A stretch of DNA of 64,000 bases. It comes from Robiginitomaculum antarcticum DSM 21748 (lineage in GTDB: Bacteria > Pseudomonadota > Alphaproteobacteria > Caulobacterales > Maricaulaceae). The translations under genes were made by a program, and so were the position numbers. The DNA lies in NCBI RefSeq assembly GCF_000365025.1, contig NZ_KB823013.1, positions 62,001 through 126,000 of the forward strand, in the 5' to 3' direction. Shown in pieces: positions 10,276 to 19,280 of the stretch. The notes below the pieces were generated by a model, which was not told the origin of the DNA, ran no database searches, and was given only the letters and a program-made list of their open reading frames with translations. Numbering within the stretch: the stretch's first letter is position 1; the number at the start of each line of letters is the position of its first letter.

Positions 10276-10575
10276 TCTCTTGTGGCGGGCCGGGTGTCGA
10301 CGTTCGGAACTTATGAGAGATCGGTATTGGATCCGGGAGAAGTGAGGTTACGGCCCACATCAAACAGGTTTGGGAGCAGACTGCGCTGCGGACTGTGACC
10401 TTAGCGAGAGCCGCGTATCGGCCGTGAGATATCGCCGCGAAGCTGACCCTTCGTAAAACATTTCTCTTCTGGTCTCCATCGGAGGCTCAGCTTCGCGGAT
10501 GAGTCCGCGCATTTTTAGCGGCGCGCCGCCGCCGGCCAACCCGGCGCGCATGTGGTCACCCGATGGGCCATCGCA
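10276..10575 (+). ncRNA. Candidate structured non-coding RNA (unassigned)
   Basis: About 300 bp without a credible gene, but with several strong stems. The ends can pair (GGGTG near 10291 with CACCC near 10557, plus GGCC with GGCC after a bulge). AGGTTAC (about 10345) pairs with GTGACCT (about 10394). A perfect 12-bp stem is formed by CCGCGAAGCTGA and TCAGCTTCGCGG (about 10436-10498). A 7-bp GCGCGCC/GGCGCGC stem sits at 10521-10549. I looked for the conserved cores of RNase P RNA, tmRNA, SRP RNA and common riboswitches and found none; 6S RNA could not be excluded. Strand is assumed from the downstream gene. It could instead be a repeat. Confidence 0.35.
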
Positions 10576-10661
10576 TGATGACGTTTGGGACACGCGGGCT
10601 TAGCGCGATAAAAAGGCCCGCCTCATCTTTCCAAACCACCTCATCGCGCCTACACAATTCT

Positions 10662-12020
10662 ATGAAAAAAATTATAGCCTTAATCTTTATCGCCGCGCTC
10701 CTTATCGGGGGCGGGGTTGTCTATTCAAAACTGGCGGCGCAGGCCCCGATTGCGGTGGGCTATCAGGTGAAGGTCACATGCAGCGAGGTTTTTGTCGCCG
10801 GGCGCGATTTTGACACGGTCACGGCCGGGGATTTTAACGGCATTCATCCGCTTTTGAATTATGTGTCGACCTCGATGGACGCGCAAAGCCGAGTCATCAG
10901 CGGCCATCTGTTCGGCCTGGGAGGGCGCAAAGCGGTTTATCGCGGCGCGCAAGGCTGCCTGCTCCTGCCGCCGGGCGAAACCGCGCTTCCCGCCCCTGTC
11001 GCGACTGACGCCCCCACTGCGCCTGCTGCTGATACTGAGACTGGCCCTGAACTTGCCCCGCCCGCTGTCAAGATTGACCCCGGCGTGCAAGCGGCGGTGA
11101 TGGCGCTGTTTGATGACAGCCTGAGCGATCATGCCATCGGGACGCGCGCCGTCGTCGTTATGCAAAACGGCGTCATCATTGGCGAGCATTACGCAGATGG
11201 ATTTAACGCCGGGACGCCCATGCAAAGCTGGTCTATGGCCAAATCCATTACCCACGCCCTGTATGGCGCGGCGCAAATGGCGGGCTATCTGGATATTGAA
11301 GGCGGTCCGTTACTGGAAGAGTGGGCGGGGGATGAGCGCGCGGCGATTAAGCTGCGCGATATGTTTGAAATGCAGTCCGGTCTGGCCTTTGATGAAAATT
11401 ACGGCGCGCCTAGCAGTCACGTCAATACCATGCTGTGGGCGGAGCGCGGCGCGGGGCGCTATGCGGCCAGCTTGCCGCTGTCCTATGCCCCGGGAGCGCA
11501 GTGGAGCTATAGCAGCGGGACAAGCAATATTCTCGCCCTGATTTTGCGCCGCGAGCTGGACGTGGCCGGCACGACGATAGACGCCCTGGCGCAAGACAAG
11601 CTGTTCGGGCCGGTCGGTATTGACAGCGCGGTTGTTGAGAATGACTTTGAGGGGACGCCGATCGGCAGCAGCTTTGTCTATATGACGGCGCGCGACTGGG
11701 CGGCGATGGGACAGCTTTATTTAAATGACGGCATGGCGGGCGGGACGCGCATTTTGCCGCAAGGCTGGACGGATATGGCGCGCCGCCCTGCCGCGCAATC
11801 CGGCGGGGTATACGGCTCTCACTTCTGGCTTAATCTGGGGCAAAGAGCCCTGCCCGGTCTGCCCGAAGACGCCTATTATATGGGCGGGCATGATCACCAG
11901 CGGGTGATTATACTCCCCGGCCAGAATGCCGTGATTGTCAAACTCGGCATTACCCGCGCACCGGCCGATATGACGCGTGATGTCATGCCCCGTCTCGCGG
12001 CGCTGACGAAAGCGCTTTAG
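10662..12020 (+). CDS. Serine hydrolase, beta-lactamase (class C) fold, membrane-anchored
   Basis: I place the start at ATG 10662 (MKKIIALIFIAALLIGGG), giving a 452-residue protein with an N-terminal signal/anchor. An in-frame ATG at 10563 would add 33 unlikely residues. After an Ala/Pro-rich spacer (about residues 110-140) comes the catalytic SxxK as SMAK in WSMAKSITHALYG, then a Tyr motif WSYSSGTSN, and near the C-terminus GGHDHQRVIILPG. This layout is like 6-aminohexanoate-dimer hydrolase/esterase relatives of class C beta-lactamases. It probably acts in the periplasm on an unknown ester or amide. It is monocistronic, with a hairpin terminator just after the stop. Confidence 0.85.
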   Translation: MKKIIALIFIAALLIGGGVVYSKLAAQAPIAVGYQVKVTCSEVFVAGRDFDTVTAGDFNGIHPLLNYVSTSMDAQSRVISGHLFGLGGRKAVYRGAQGCLLLPPGETALPAPVATDAPTAPAADTETGPELAPPAVKIDPGVQAAVMALFDDSLSDHAIGTRAVVVMQNGVIIGEHYADGFNAGTPMQSWSMAKSITHALYGAAQMAGYLDIEGGPLLEEWAGDERAAIKLRDMFEMQSGLAFDENYGAPSSHVNTMLWAERGAGRYAASLPLSYAPGAQWSYSSGTSNILALILRRELDVAGTTIDALAQDKLFGPVGIDSAVVENDFEGTPIGSSFVYMTARDWAAMGQLYLNDGMAGGTRILPQGWTDMARRPAAQSGGVYGSHFWLNLGQRALPGLPEDAYYMGGHDHQRVIILPGQNAVIVKLGITRAPADMTRDVMPRLAALTKAL

Positions 12021-12023
12021 ACA

Positions 12024-12057
12024 CAAAAAAAGCTGCCGCGCGAGGCGACAGCTTTAA
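12024..12057. terminator. Bidirectional terminator
   Basis: AAAGCTGCCGC and GCGACAGCTTT form a stem with one mismatch, with an A-run to the left. On the minus strand this gives a strong T-run, ending the small DUF1328-type gene. On the plus strand it lies 4 bp after the serine hydrolase stop but has a poor T-tract. Confidence 0.75.
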
Positions 12058-12136
12058 TAAGTAAAAGTGCTGAAATCCCCGATGTGTTGCTCAGCAACCC
12101 ACGGGCCCGCTCTCGCGGAATTTCAGCAAATATCTG

Positions 12137-12295
12137 TTATATTTTTTTACCGCCGAGGAAGTGCAAGACAAGCAAGACAAGGAAAATAACAAACAAAACA
12201 CCGGCAATATATTGTGCACCGGCAGCAATACCACCAAAGCCAAGAACGGCTGCGATAATTGCGATAACAAAGAAAATAATAGCCCAACGTAACAT
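12137..12295 (-). CDS. DUF1328 / YtjA-type small membrane protein
   Basis: A 52-residue protein starting [19 protein letters not shown] and continuing [17 protein letters not shown], then a second hydrophobic helix ending HFLGGKK. Two membrane-spanning segments with a Gly-rich turn are the hallmark of the DUF1328 family. Its start has an almost perfect ribosome site (AGGAGG, 5 nt spacing). Function is not known; relatives are small inner-membrane proteins often made under stress. It is monocistronic, with a terminator about 80 bp downstream. Confidence 0.9.
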   Translation of the reverse strand: MLRWAIIFFVIAIIAAVLGFGGIAAGAQYIAGVLFVIFLVLLVLHFLGGKKI

Positions 12296-12371
12296 TAGGT
12301 CCTCCTATAAGTGGTTGTGAAAAAGAAACGTCGCGACCGACATTAAGGTTCCTTAATTTTTTCGATAAGGG

Positions 12372-13157
12372 CTATTTTTCTGTATCCTGCCCGTAACCGA
12401 AGCGTTTCATGGTCGCGATGCTGGGTGTGGGTTGGAGCGTGTAAGCCCCGCCCCTGACGATTAAGGCCGACCCGCCTTCGCGCCGGATCTGGTCCATAGA
12501 GACGATATGCATGTCGCGGTAGCTGTCAGAACTGACCGGAACCTCGCCTTTGGCCGTGTCGACAAAAATCTGCGGCGGTGTGGCCTTGTCCTCATATTTA
12601 ACGCCGTAATAATCCGGATCGGGCATTAACAAACGAAAGGCCATCGGGATCATTTGCTGATAAAAGACTTTGGCATCTTTACTGCCTTCTTTCAGCGCGG
12701 CCATATCATGACGGCCTGCAATGCTGTTAAAAATCGGCGACAGACCCATTTCAAAATAAAGGCCTTCATCATCAGCAGGGCGGGAGGCGCGGGCACTGTC
12801 GGCAATACAAATATCGCCGCTTTCATGCGCTCTGACGGCGCTCATGAAAGAGGGGGTCGCGCCGGACGGTTTTTCAACGGCGATGTCCAATTCGTCTTCA
12901 CCGTCGCGGATATAGAAACGCTCCGGCCACGGGCCGCCATCTTTGCGGATAAAGCGCGGCGAGACATTCACGTCAACCACATCACGGCGGTCGGCATCGA
13001 TATTTTCGAGGCGCTCAACCATATCGCCGACCCCTTTGGCGGGGAAGCAGAACGGGTCGCCGCGCAAATCCTGTCCGTAAGCGGCTATCGGAAGACAGCC
13101 CGCGATAATAAGCGCGGAGAGACAGATGCGTGCCGGAAATATGTAAGTTTGGTTCAT
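12372..13157 (-). CDS. Secreted protein of unknown function
   Basis: A 261-residue protein that I do not recognise. It opens with a typical signal peptide (MNQTYIFPARICLSALIIAGCLPIAAYGQ), probably cut after AYG; the internal Cys in IAGC could alternatively be a lipobox. The mature part is acidic with mixed alpha/beta character and has no evident catalytic motif. Cys pairs (DPFCF and GDICIA) could form a disulfide in the periplasm. An SD-like AAGGAG lies 9 nt before the ATG. It is divergent from the downstream esterase gene and about 75 bp from the small DUF1328-type gene, likely with its own promoter. Confidence 0.7.
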   Translation of the reverse strand: MNQTYIFPARICLSALIIAGCLPIAAYGQDLRGDPFCFPAKGVGDMVERLENIDADRRDVVDVNVSPRFIRKDGGPWPERFYIRDGEDELDIAVEKPSGATPSFMSAVRAHESGDICIADSARASRPADDEGLYFEMGLSPIFNSIAGRHDMAALKEGSKDAKVFYQQMIPMAFRLLMPDPDYYGVKYEDKATPPQIFVDTAKGEVPVSSDSYRDMHIVSMDQIRREGGSALIVRGGAYTLQPTPSIATMKRFGYGQDTEK

Positions 13158-13286
13158 GATTAATATTACTCCTTACCTTATTAACGTAGCATGCGTGAAA
13201 AGGCTCCCATCACCAAGGCGTGATGGAACGGCGCGCACGCCCCGGCGTTTTGATACTATAATTCTTCCCCCATAGATGAGGCCACC

Positions 13287-14150
13287 ATGACGTTTTTTAA
13301 AACTTTGAAATATGGCGCAATGCTGCCGATACTGACCGGACTGGCCGCTTGCGCCCCTGTCACTGTTTTGAACGGTATTACGACGGATAAGAATTTCACA
13401 GTTGAGAAGAATGTGGCTTATGGCGCGCTGCCTTCGCAGAAACTTGACATTTATACGCCTGCAAACCCGGTAGCAAACGCGCCTGTTGTCGTCTTCTTTT
13501 ACGGTGGCGGCTGGAATGACGGATCAAAAGACATTTATAAATTTATCGGGCAAAGCTTCACCGAAGCCAGATATACGGTCATTGTGCCCGACTACCGCCT
13601 ATACCCAGATGTTATCTATCCCGAATTTTTAAAAGATGCCGCCAAAGCGGTCGCTTTTACCCGCGCGCGATATGACCGCCCGATGGTTCTGGCTGGCCAT
13701 AGCGCCGGCGCGCATCTGGCCTCGATGGTTGCCGTGGATCCGCGCTACCTCGCCGCAGAAGGTCTGACGCCATGCGCCGTGATTTCGGGCTGGGCCGGGC
13801 TGGCCGGACCCTATGATTTTAAGGTTTATGAAGAACCCTATTTGTCTATTTTCCCCGAAAATCTTCGTAGCGAAATGCGTCCGATCAATTATGCTGCAGA
13901 CTCAAAAATTCCGGCTCTGATGATTACCGGAGATGATGACACGACTGTTGATCCCGCACAGACCACACGCATGGCGGCCGCATTGTCATCCGGCGGAACA
14001 GAGGCGAAGACTGTATTTATAGAGGGCGCGGGCCATATTGATGTCTTAACGGCGATGTCGACTGTACTGCGTAAGAAAGACAACCCCGTGCGTCCGGCTA
14101 TGATGGACTTCGTCAGCGCGCATGACCGCGCGTCCTGCACAGCCAATTAA
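13287..14150 (+). CDS. Alpha/beta hydrolase, carboxylesterase-like lipoprotein
   Basis: A 287-residue protein with a lipoprotein signal (lipobox LAAC, Cys about 22). The hydrolase domain has the oxyanion motif FFYGGGW, a nucleophile elbow GHSAGAH, an Asp in TGDDDTTVDP and a catalytic His in GAGHIDVL. These fit the BD-FAE/esterase-lipase group of alpha/beta hydrolases that cleave short acyl or sugar esters. It is predicted to be membrane-anchored in the periplasm. It converges with the lipase gene downstream, the two stops overlapping by 4 bp. Confidence 0.85.
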   Translation: MTFFKTLKYGAMLPILTGLAACAPVTVLNGITTDKNFTVEKNVAYGALPSQKLDIYTPANPVANAPVVVFFYGGGWNDGSKDIYKFIGQSFTEARYTVIVPDYRLYPDVIYPEFLKDAAKAVAFTRARYDRPMVLAGHSAGAHLASMVAVDPRYLAAEGLTPCAVISGWAGLAGPYDFKVYEEPYLSIFPENLRSEMRPINYAADSKIPALMITGDDDTTVDPAQTTRMAAALSSGGTEAKTVFIEGAGHIDVLTAMSTVLRKKDNPVRPAMMDFVSAHDRASCTAN

Positions 14151-15223
14151 GGCTGCATCGGCGCGTTCAGTACGTCTTGCTCGACCGCTCTCAGGCCGCA
14201 GGCCAGCTCGACCATATTGTGGTTCCTGATCACCCCGACAAAAGGGTAGAGTCCGCTATGTAGAGAATATCGCAGGATAATGATTTGCGGATCACGCGCG
14301 GATAAGGGCCGCAGGGAGTTAGCCATAGCCCGCACGGGAGCAAGAATTTCGCCAGCCTCAAATATCTGGAAAATCGTCAAGCCTTTGCGGCCTTCGCCAT
14401 CGCCGCTTAATATATCGCTGTCCAGATACCCCAGCAGCGGCGTCGCGTTAAAAGCAAAGGCCAGATTGATATGGGGACTGCGATAAGCGGCTTGCTGGGC
14501 CAGCGCCCCGCCCAGGCTGTGTCCGACAGTAATAATGCGGGCGCGGCGGCCCTCTGCGGTGGCGCGGCGGATCAGGGTTTCGACCAAAGGCTCTATTAAC
14601 GCGGCGACCTGATCAAACTGATCGTTTTGGTCATCGCAAAACCCAATCGGACGTAAATTTGCGCACCAATCCCCCTTAGAGCGCAAATTCGTACCCCGGA
14701 AAACAATAGCGTAGTCGCGGCTATCCGGTCCGGTCTCGCGTTGCCAGACATCATAAGTCAGGCCGGAGCTTAACTCCATCCGTTCTTCAGCCGAAAGCGT
14801 TTGGGGCGCAGATATGCCAAGCGCTAGCTGCGCGTATAGTGGCAGGCTGACGGCCTCATTATTAAGCCCCGCATTTGGACGTATCCACTGATCGGGGATG
14901 TGAACGCGAAGATCCGGCACTGCGGTGAAGGTCATCGGCGCGGCCGCGGCGCAGTCCCGGACCGGCGCGCTGCCGCGATAGGCATACCCCGCCAAGGTCG
15001 CGATCTCAGGAACGTCGCGGTACAAATCAAGCGGCACGCCGTCGGGTTTGACGTATCCGCGTAGTAAAGCGCGGTTATCGGCATAAATACTGCGCGGGGC
15101 ATCGCTGCCGATGGGCGCGTATTTAATCATCACGCGGTTTTTATTCTGCGCCACTGTCGTGCAACCGACCAGAAAGACGGCGCAAATAAAGCTTAGCCAA
15201 AAACATGTAGATCGCAATGTCAC
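14147..15223 (-). CDS. Class 3 lipase family lipoprotein
   Basis: An alpha/beta hydrolase of the fungal-type lipase (class 3) family, with the nucleophile motif VGHSLGGALAQQAAY and an upstream FRGTNL oxyanion-type segment. Starting at GTG 15223 gives 358 residues and a clean lipoprotein signal with lipobox LVGC; an in-frame GTG at 15265 would lengthen it by 14 residues. Neither start has a clear ribosome site. Predicted role: envelope-anchored acylhydrolase of unknown substrate. It overlaps the convergent esterase gene by 4 bp at the 3' end. Confidence 0.85.
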   Translation of the reverse strand: MTLRSTCFWLSFICAVFLVGCTTVAQNKNRVMIKYAPIGSDAPRSIYADNRALLRGYVKPDGVPLDLYRDVPEIATLAGYAYRGSAPVRDCAAAAPMTFTAVPDLRVHIPDQWIRPNAGLNNEAVSLPLYAQLALGISAPQTLSAEERMELSSGLTYDVWQRETGPDSRDYAIVFRGTNLRSKGDWCANLRPIGFCDDQNDQFDQVAALIEPLVETLIRRATAEGRRARIITVGHSLGGALAQQAAYRSPHINLAFAFNATPLLGYLDSDILSGDGEGRKGLTIFQIFEAGEILAPVRAMANSLRPLSARDPQIIILRYSLHSGLYPFVGVIRNHNMVELACGLRAVEQDVLNAPMQP

Positions 15224-15275
15224 ACTTATCGGGCTAACGCCGCGACATGGCAAAAACAAGACCACAAAAAAATGA

Positions 15276-15294
15276 CCTGCAGCTTGGCTGCAGG
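15276..15294 (-). terminator. Intrinsic terminator after the first (leftmost) lipo-barrel gene
   Basis: A perfect 8-bp stem CCTGCAGC/GCTGCAGG with a 3-nt loop, followed on the minus strand by a T-rich run. It is 58 bp beyond the stop of the gene at 15353-16204. Confidence 0.85.
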
Positions 15295-15352
15295 CCTGTC
15301 ACCCCACCCTTGAAAGCATTATTCGCTTTCAAAACGGCAAATTATTTACGCT

Positions 15353-16204
15353 TTAGAAACGATAGCGGCCACGGATGGCAACAGGAACGGTCCAACGCTC
15401 ACCGCCATCATTTGCGCCGGCTAGATTTGGAGCTTGCGCCTGAAGATTTTGCGCATCGTCCATCTTGCCTGTATAGCGGATGCCGGTTTCCAAACCGATT
15501 GTTGTACGGTTAAAGAGCGGCGTTTCTATACCGACCATACCGGCCGCTGTCGGAACCCAGCCGCTATCGTAAAAGTCGACAGTACGCGAGCTGGCAGGAT
15601 TACCCTGTTCAACCGTAATAAGTTTAATGTCATCGACATATGTCGCGCCGATTTTGCCTTCAACGTATGGGCGATAGCGGAAGTTAGTGGATCCCAGATA
15701 TTTCGGACGGAAATACTGGCGTACACCTAAATCAAGACCGTGGCTTTCATAGCGTGAAAGCTTGGCATTGGTATTTGTCAAACGGCCCGTTTCGCGGCCC
15801 AGGTCATTCGTCTGGCCTTTAGCGGTCGAATAAGTGTACTGACCGGTCAGTTTGCGATCCGGATTAAGCATATATGAACCGCCGGCAAAAACATTAAAGG
15901 CGTCTTCATAGGCATCTTTCATATCAATATCATTGATATTCTGTCCCGGAAATGGTGCGACATTACTACCGGTAATGGCTTCGCCGCCCGTAATAAAGTC
16001 GTAACCGGCACCGGCTTCGAAGTTCAGTCTGGAAATTTGTTTGCCGCCGACGCAGCTATTTCCACAATTGGACGCCGCATAAGCGCCGCCATTATAATTA
16101 TTTGCACCATGGTGGCCGCTCTGGCCCCACATGCCGTTGAAAAATGAACATCCTGACAATGCCAGGGTTGAAACGCCGATGGCGGCGATGGATAGCAGAC
16201 GCAT
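15353..16204 (-). CDS. Lipoprotein with C-terminal beta-barrel, paralog A
   Basis: A 283-residue protein with a lipoprotein signal MRLLSIAAIGVSTLALSGC (Cys19), a short Gly/Asn/His-rich linker, and then about 220 residues of alternating strands that look like an 8-stranded OmpA/opacity-type barrel ending in RYRF, with the C-terminal Phe needed for outer-membrane assembly. The segments DSGWVPTAAGMVGIETP and IGLETGIRYTGK recur almost unchanged in the two genes at 16362-17753 and 17886-19163, as does the VRQYFRP...PYVEGKIGATY block. It has its own terminator. Function unknown; surface-exposed location is inferred. Confidence 0.8.
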   Translation of the reverse strand: MRLLSIAAIGVSTLALSGCSFFNGMWGQSGHHGANNYNGGAYAASNCGNSCVGGKQISRLNFEAGAGYDFITGGEAITGSNVAPFPGQNINDIDMKDAYEDAFNVFAGGSYMLNPDRKLTGQYTYSTAKGQTNDLGRETGRLTNTNAKLSRYESHGLDLGVRQYFRPKYLGSTNFRYRPYVEGKIGATYVDDIKLITVEQGNPASSRTVDFYDSGWVPTAAGMVGIETPLFNRTTIGLETGIRYTGKMDDAQNLQAQAPNLAGANDGGERWTVPVAIRGRYRF

Positions 16205-16310
16205 AGTGACCTCCTAGTGTCTAAATTTGGCACAGCGTGTGTGCGCCTCATCGTGTCTGTCACTGATTTTGCAATCTACGCGCCAGTTTTGAATCTTTAA
16301 TTAAGTTTTC

Positions 16311-16338
16311 AAAAAAAGCCCGACACGATTGCCGGGCC
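16311..16338 (-). terminator. Intrinsic terminator after paralog B
   Basis: GCCCG/CGGGC stem around a 10-nt loop, followed on the minus strand by seven Ts. It is 24 bp past the stop of the gene at 16362-17753. Confidence 0.82.
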
Positions 16339-16361
16339 GTATACTCAGCATTTTGAGAAGT

Positions 16362-17753
16362 CTAAAAAGCAACACGTCCGCGTAATGTGACGGGGATTGA
16401 CCATGTATCATCGCTTTTGATATTTGTGGCACGGTCATCGGTCCAGCGTATACCCGTCTCAACTCCCAGCGCGACATTCGGACCGGCGGCAATTTCTGCC
16501 CCGATAATACCGGACGCAGTGGGCTGCCAGCCTTCGCGGATGTAAATCTGTGTTTCAGGGGCTGTTACAGCGTTACCGCCTTCAGACGTTGTTGTTATGG
16601 TCACATTGTTATTATGCGTAAAACCGCCTGATGCGCCGATATAGGGTCGGAACCCTGTGCCGCTACTGGCGTATTGGCGTACGCCGCCTTCAATGGTCAA
16701 CTCGTTAAGGTCTGAGAATTGATACAGACCGGGTTCAGTGACAGGTCCGCCCGGTGCGTTATTTTCCGTGATCGTGCCGTTCCGAATTTGCTGACCCTCA
16801 TATTGCGCATAACGTGCGCCGGCAAAAATAGTCGCATTGCTGGATATATCATATTCCAGTGCGCCGCCGTAAACTGTGCCGGCATCAAATGCATCCGCGT
16901 ATTCAATTGAATCCAGAACAGAAACATCGCGTGTTGCGCTGGCCGGTTTGGCAGGCGCGCCTCCAAATAAATCACCGCCTACAAAATTGCTGATGCCGAC
17001 AAAGCCTGCGAGACCCAAAGCGTTTGATCCACCCGTGCGGCGTATGCGCGGTGTCTGATAGCTGACAGGATAAGGACGGGGCACATAAATTGGCGCGCCT
17101 TGGACGCGCGTCACGCCGCATCCGCTGCTTGCAACAGCGACGCCGCCGCAGCCACCGGCTGCATATTGCACGGCTTGACCGCCGCCATATGAGGCTGTGC
17201 CGGCGCTGCTGATCTGGCCGATAACCTGTCCGTTGCCGCCGACGACTTGGCCGCCGCTACTGACATAGCCGATGACCTGACCGGAAGAATTGACCACGGA
17301 GCCGTCTTGTCCGACCGTACCGATAATTTGTCCGCCCGCGCCGATAACAGGAGTAACGCCGTGTGATGCAGACGAAGCGGTGGAATAGGATTGAGACATT
17401 GCGCTTAAAGTCGGAGCGCTGCCGACACTGCCGCCATAAGTTGCGCCGGTCTGCATTCCTGCGCCATACCCGTTTTGGGCGTAGCCAGCTTGGCTATAAC
17501 CGGATTGACCGTAGCCGCCCCCGCTTGGCGCCTGTGCGTATCCGGCGCTCTGGCCGTAGCTTGCACCGCTATATCCGCCGGGCTGACAACCTGCGCCGCC
17601 TTGATATCCGTAAGAGGGCTGAGCCGCATAACCGGTCGGGCAGGCATTAGAATATGAGCCGCCTTGATATTGGCTATTCGTTTGCCCCCCATATCCCAGC
17701 CATGAACACCCAGACAGGAGTGCGGCGGATAAAGTACAGATTGTAAGGCGCAT
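16362..17753 (-). CDS. Lipoprotein with Gly/Tyr/Gln-rich linker and C-terminal beta-barrel, paralog B
   Basis: A 463-residue protein. The signal MRLTICTLSAALLSGC (Cys16) is followed by SWLGYGG and about 200 low-complexity residues rich in Gly, Tyr, Gln and Ser. In that stretch the unit GQ(V/I)(V/I)G recurs at least five times, spaced about 8-12 residues (GGQIIG, SGQVIG, GGQVVG, NGQVIG). The last 200 residues form a barrel-like domain sharing REGWQPTASGIIGAEI, VALGVETGIRW and a final VAF with its neighbours. It is probably lipidated, outer-membrane embedded and partly extended, perhaps structural or adhesive. Function unproven. Confidence 0.8.
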   Translation of the reverse strand: MRLTICTLSAALLSGCSWLGYGGQTNSQYQGGSYSNACPTGYAAQPSYGYQGGAGCQPGGYSGASYGQSAGYAQAPSGGGYGQSGYSQAGYAQNGYGAGMQTGATYGGSVGSAPTLSAMSQSYSTASSASHGVTPVIGAGGQIIGTVGQDGSVVNSSGQVIGYVSSGGQVVGGNGQVIGQISSAGTASYGGGQAVQYAAGGCGGVAVASSGCGVTRVQGAPIYVPRPYPVSYQTPRIRRTGGSNALGLAGFVGISNFVGGDLFGGAPAKPASATRDVSVLDSIEYADAFDAGTVYGGALEYDISSNATIFAGARYAQYEGQQIRNGTITENNAPGGPVTEPGLYQFSDLNELTIEGGVRQYASSGTGFRPYIGASGGFTHNNNVTITTTSEGGNAVTAPETQIYIREGWQPTASGIIGAEIAAGPNVALGVETGIRWTDDRATNIKSDDTWSIPVTLRGRVAF

Positions 17754-17885
17754 GGGCGGCCTCCCTATTTAAAAATCGTGTATCCTTTTGGAACACATTA
17801 TGCTTAACAAAACCTTTTTTACCTTACGAAAACGTCATTAACTTCAGAGGCTTAAATGTTAACGAGGCGTTAAAATAATCAGCTG

Positions 17886-19163
17886 CTAAAATCCGATAGA
17901 CCCCCGCAAAGTCAGAGGTATTGAAATATTGGCATCGGTTTCCCCGCCGGCCGTTTTATTGCGCGGCCCCTCATATTTAACGCCTGTTTCAAATCCGAGC
18001 GAAGCCCGCGGAGAGACCTGCCACTCCACCCCTGCGGTCAAACCACCGCTGGGGACCCAGCCTTCTTCGATAAGTTCGCGGGCGGGCTCGTTGGAAATTG
18101 TTGTGTAGGTCGGCGCGCCGCCCATGGCATATCCTGACAGGGCAAGTTCCTGGCGATCCTGTTTGATCTCCAGCGCGTTATAATGAGAGGCCCCTGCAGA
18201 TGCTCCGATATAGGGTGTGGGCGGACGTTCGAAATAATTGGCAAAAGGGGCATTAAAATAATGCCGTCCACCCAGCTCGACATTCGCGCGTTGTAAGTCA
18301 TTGACCGTAAACTGTGTCGACGCGACCGGCGCATTGGTTTGTGTTGTTGTCGTAACGACCGGCGGACCGTTAGCGACGCGTGATCCCGGAATCGCGCCGT
18401 CGGCAAAAGCCTGAACGCTGGCTTGTGCATTCACATTTCCGGTATAGGTCGCGCCGCCGCCATCGCGGCCCGCCGCAACCCCATAAGTCGCATTGGCCGT
18501 CATCGCAAATCGCGGAGTAACGAAATATTCCGCGCCAAGGCCGACATTAAAGACTGAACCGTAAAGATCGGAAAAGCTTACGCCCGGACCTGAAGCGCTA
18601 ACATTATCAACGCTGTAATCTGTTGTCACAACTTGCGGATCGGCTGGCGTACCTACGATGATTTGTTCAGTATGTGCGGCGCTGGGATAAAGCGGGAAGA
18701 AATCTTCGGAATTTAACGCCTCACCAGAGACGCTGCGTTCTGCCCCGAGTGTACCGTTCAAGCGAAGCCCCGAGCGCGAATAAGGGCGGCTATAAATATG
18801 AGTCTCCGAAGAGGCGCGCCGGGCGACAGGCACAGCCGCGCCGCTTGACGGGCCGTAAGTGCGTTGCGCGCTTTGCTGCGGGTAAGCGCCGGCTTGCGCC
18901 GCAGCGCCATATTGGGGGAGCGCGATTGTAACCTGTTCCGGGCGGCATCCGGGCGGTGCGGGCTGCGTAACCTGGGTGATTGTGCAGGGCCCTCCGGCTT
19001 TGCGGGCGTGTGCGTATCCGGCTTGCGGCTGACCATATTGAGGGTTTTGATAGTGTCCGCCGCGGGTTTGCTGCGCGCTGTTATGTCCGGGTTGCGGGCC
19101 GAAGCCAATCCACGAACAGCCGGATATCAAAACTGATGAAAAAGCCAAAGCAGCAATGCGCAT
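17886..19163 (-). CDS. Lipoprotein with Gln/Gly-rich linker and C-terminal beta-barrel, paralog C
   Basis: A 425-residue protein. The signal MRIAALAFSSVLISGC (Cys16) is followed by SWIGFGPQ, matching the SWLGYGGQ start of paralog B. A 100-residue Gln/Gly/Ala/Pro-rich linker follows. The C-terminal domain has PYIGASAGASH, EEGWVPSGGLTAGVEW, ASLGFETGVKYEG and a final GSIGF. These positions repeat in paralogs A and B, so this is the third member of a tandem family. A conserved KAGGPCTI/PPGCRP Cys pair lies in the linker. It has its own promoter gap (about 120 bp) before paralog B. Function unknown. Confidence 0.8.
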   Translation of the reverse strand: MRIAALAFSSVLISGCSWIGFGPQPGHNSAQQTRGGHYQNPQYGQPQAGYAHARKAGGPCTITQVTQPAPPGCRPEQVTIALPQYGAAAQAGAYPQQSAQRTYGPSSGAAVPVARRASSETHIYSRPYSRSGLRLNGTLGAERSVSGEALNSEDFFPLYPSAAHTEQIIVGTPADPQVVTTDYSVDNVSASGPGVSFSDLYGSVFNVGLGAEYFVTPRFAMTANATYGVAAGRDGGGATYTGNVNAQASVQAFADGAIPGSRVANGPPVVTTTTQTNAPVASTQFTVNDLQRANVELGGRHYFNAPFANYFERPPTPYIGASAGASHYNALEIKQDRQELALSGYAMGGAPTYTTISNEPARELIEEGWVPSGGLTAGVEWQVSPRASLGFETGVKYEGPRNKTAGGETDANISIPLTLRGSIGF

Positions 19164-19280
19164 AATAATCTCCCCCGCAAAATTGCGTCATGGTTAATGG
19201 GAGATTTGCCTTGTTTTGCTTAACAAGCCGTTTAAGCGGCGCAGATTTTCTGAAAGACGCTAAGAATCAAACGTCATGCG

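Noticed and set aside
10360-10593. 77-codon minus-strand ORF in the structured region
   Set aside because: Low-complexity Arg/Ser-rich translation and no ribosome site; it is better explained by the stems found there.
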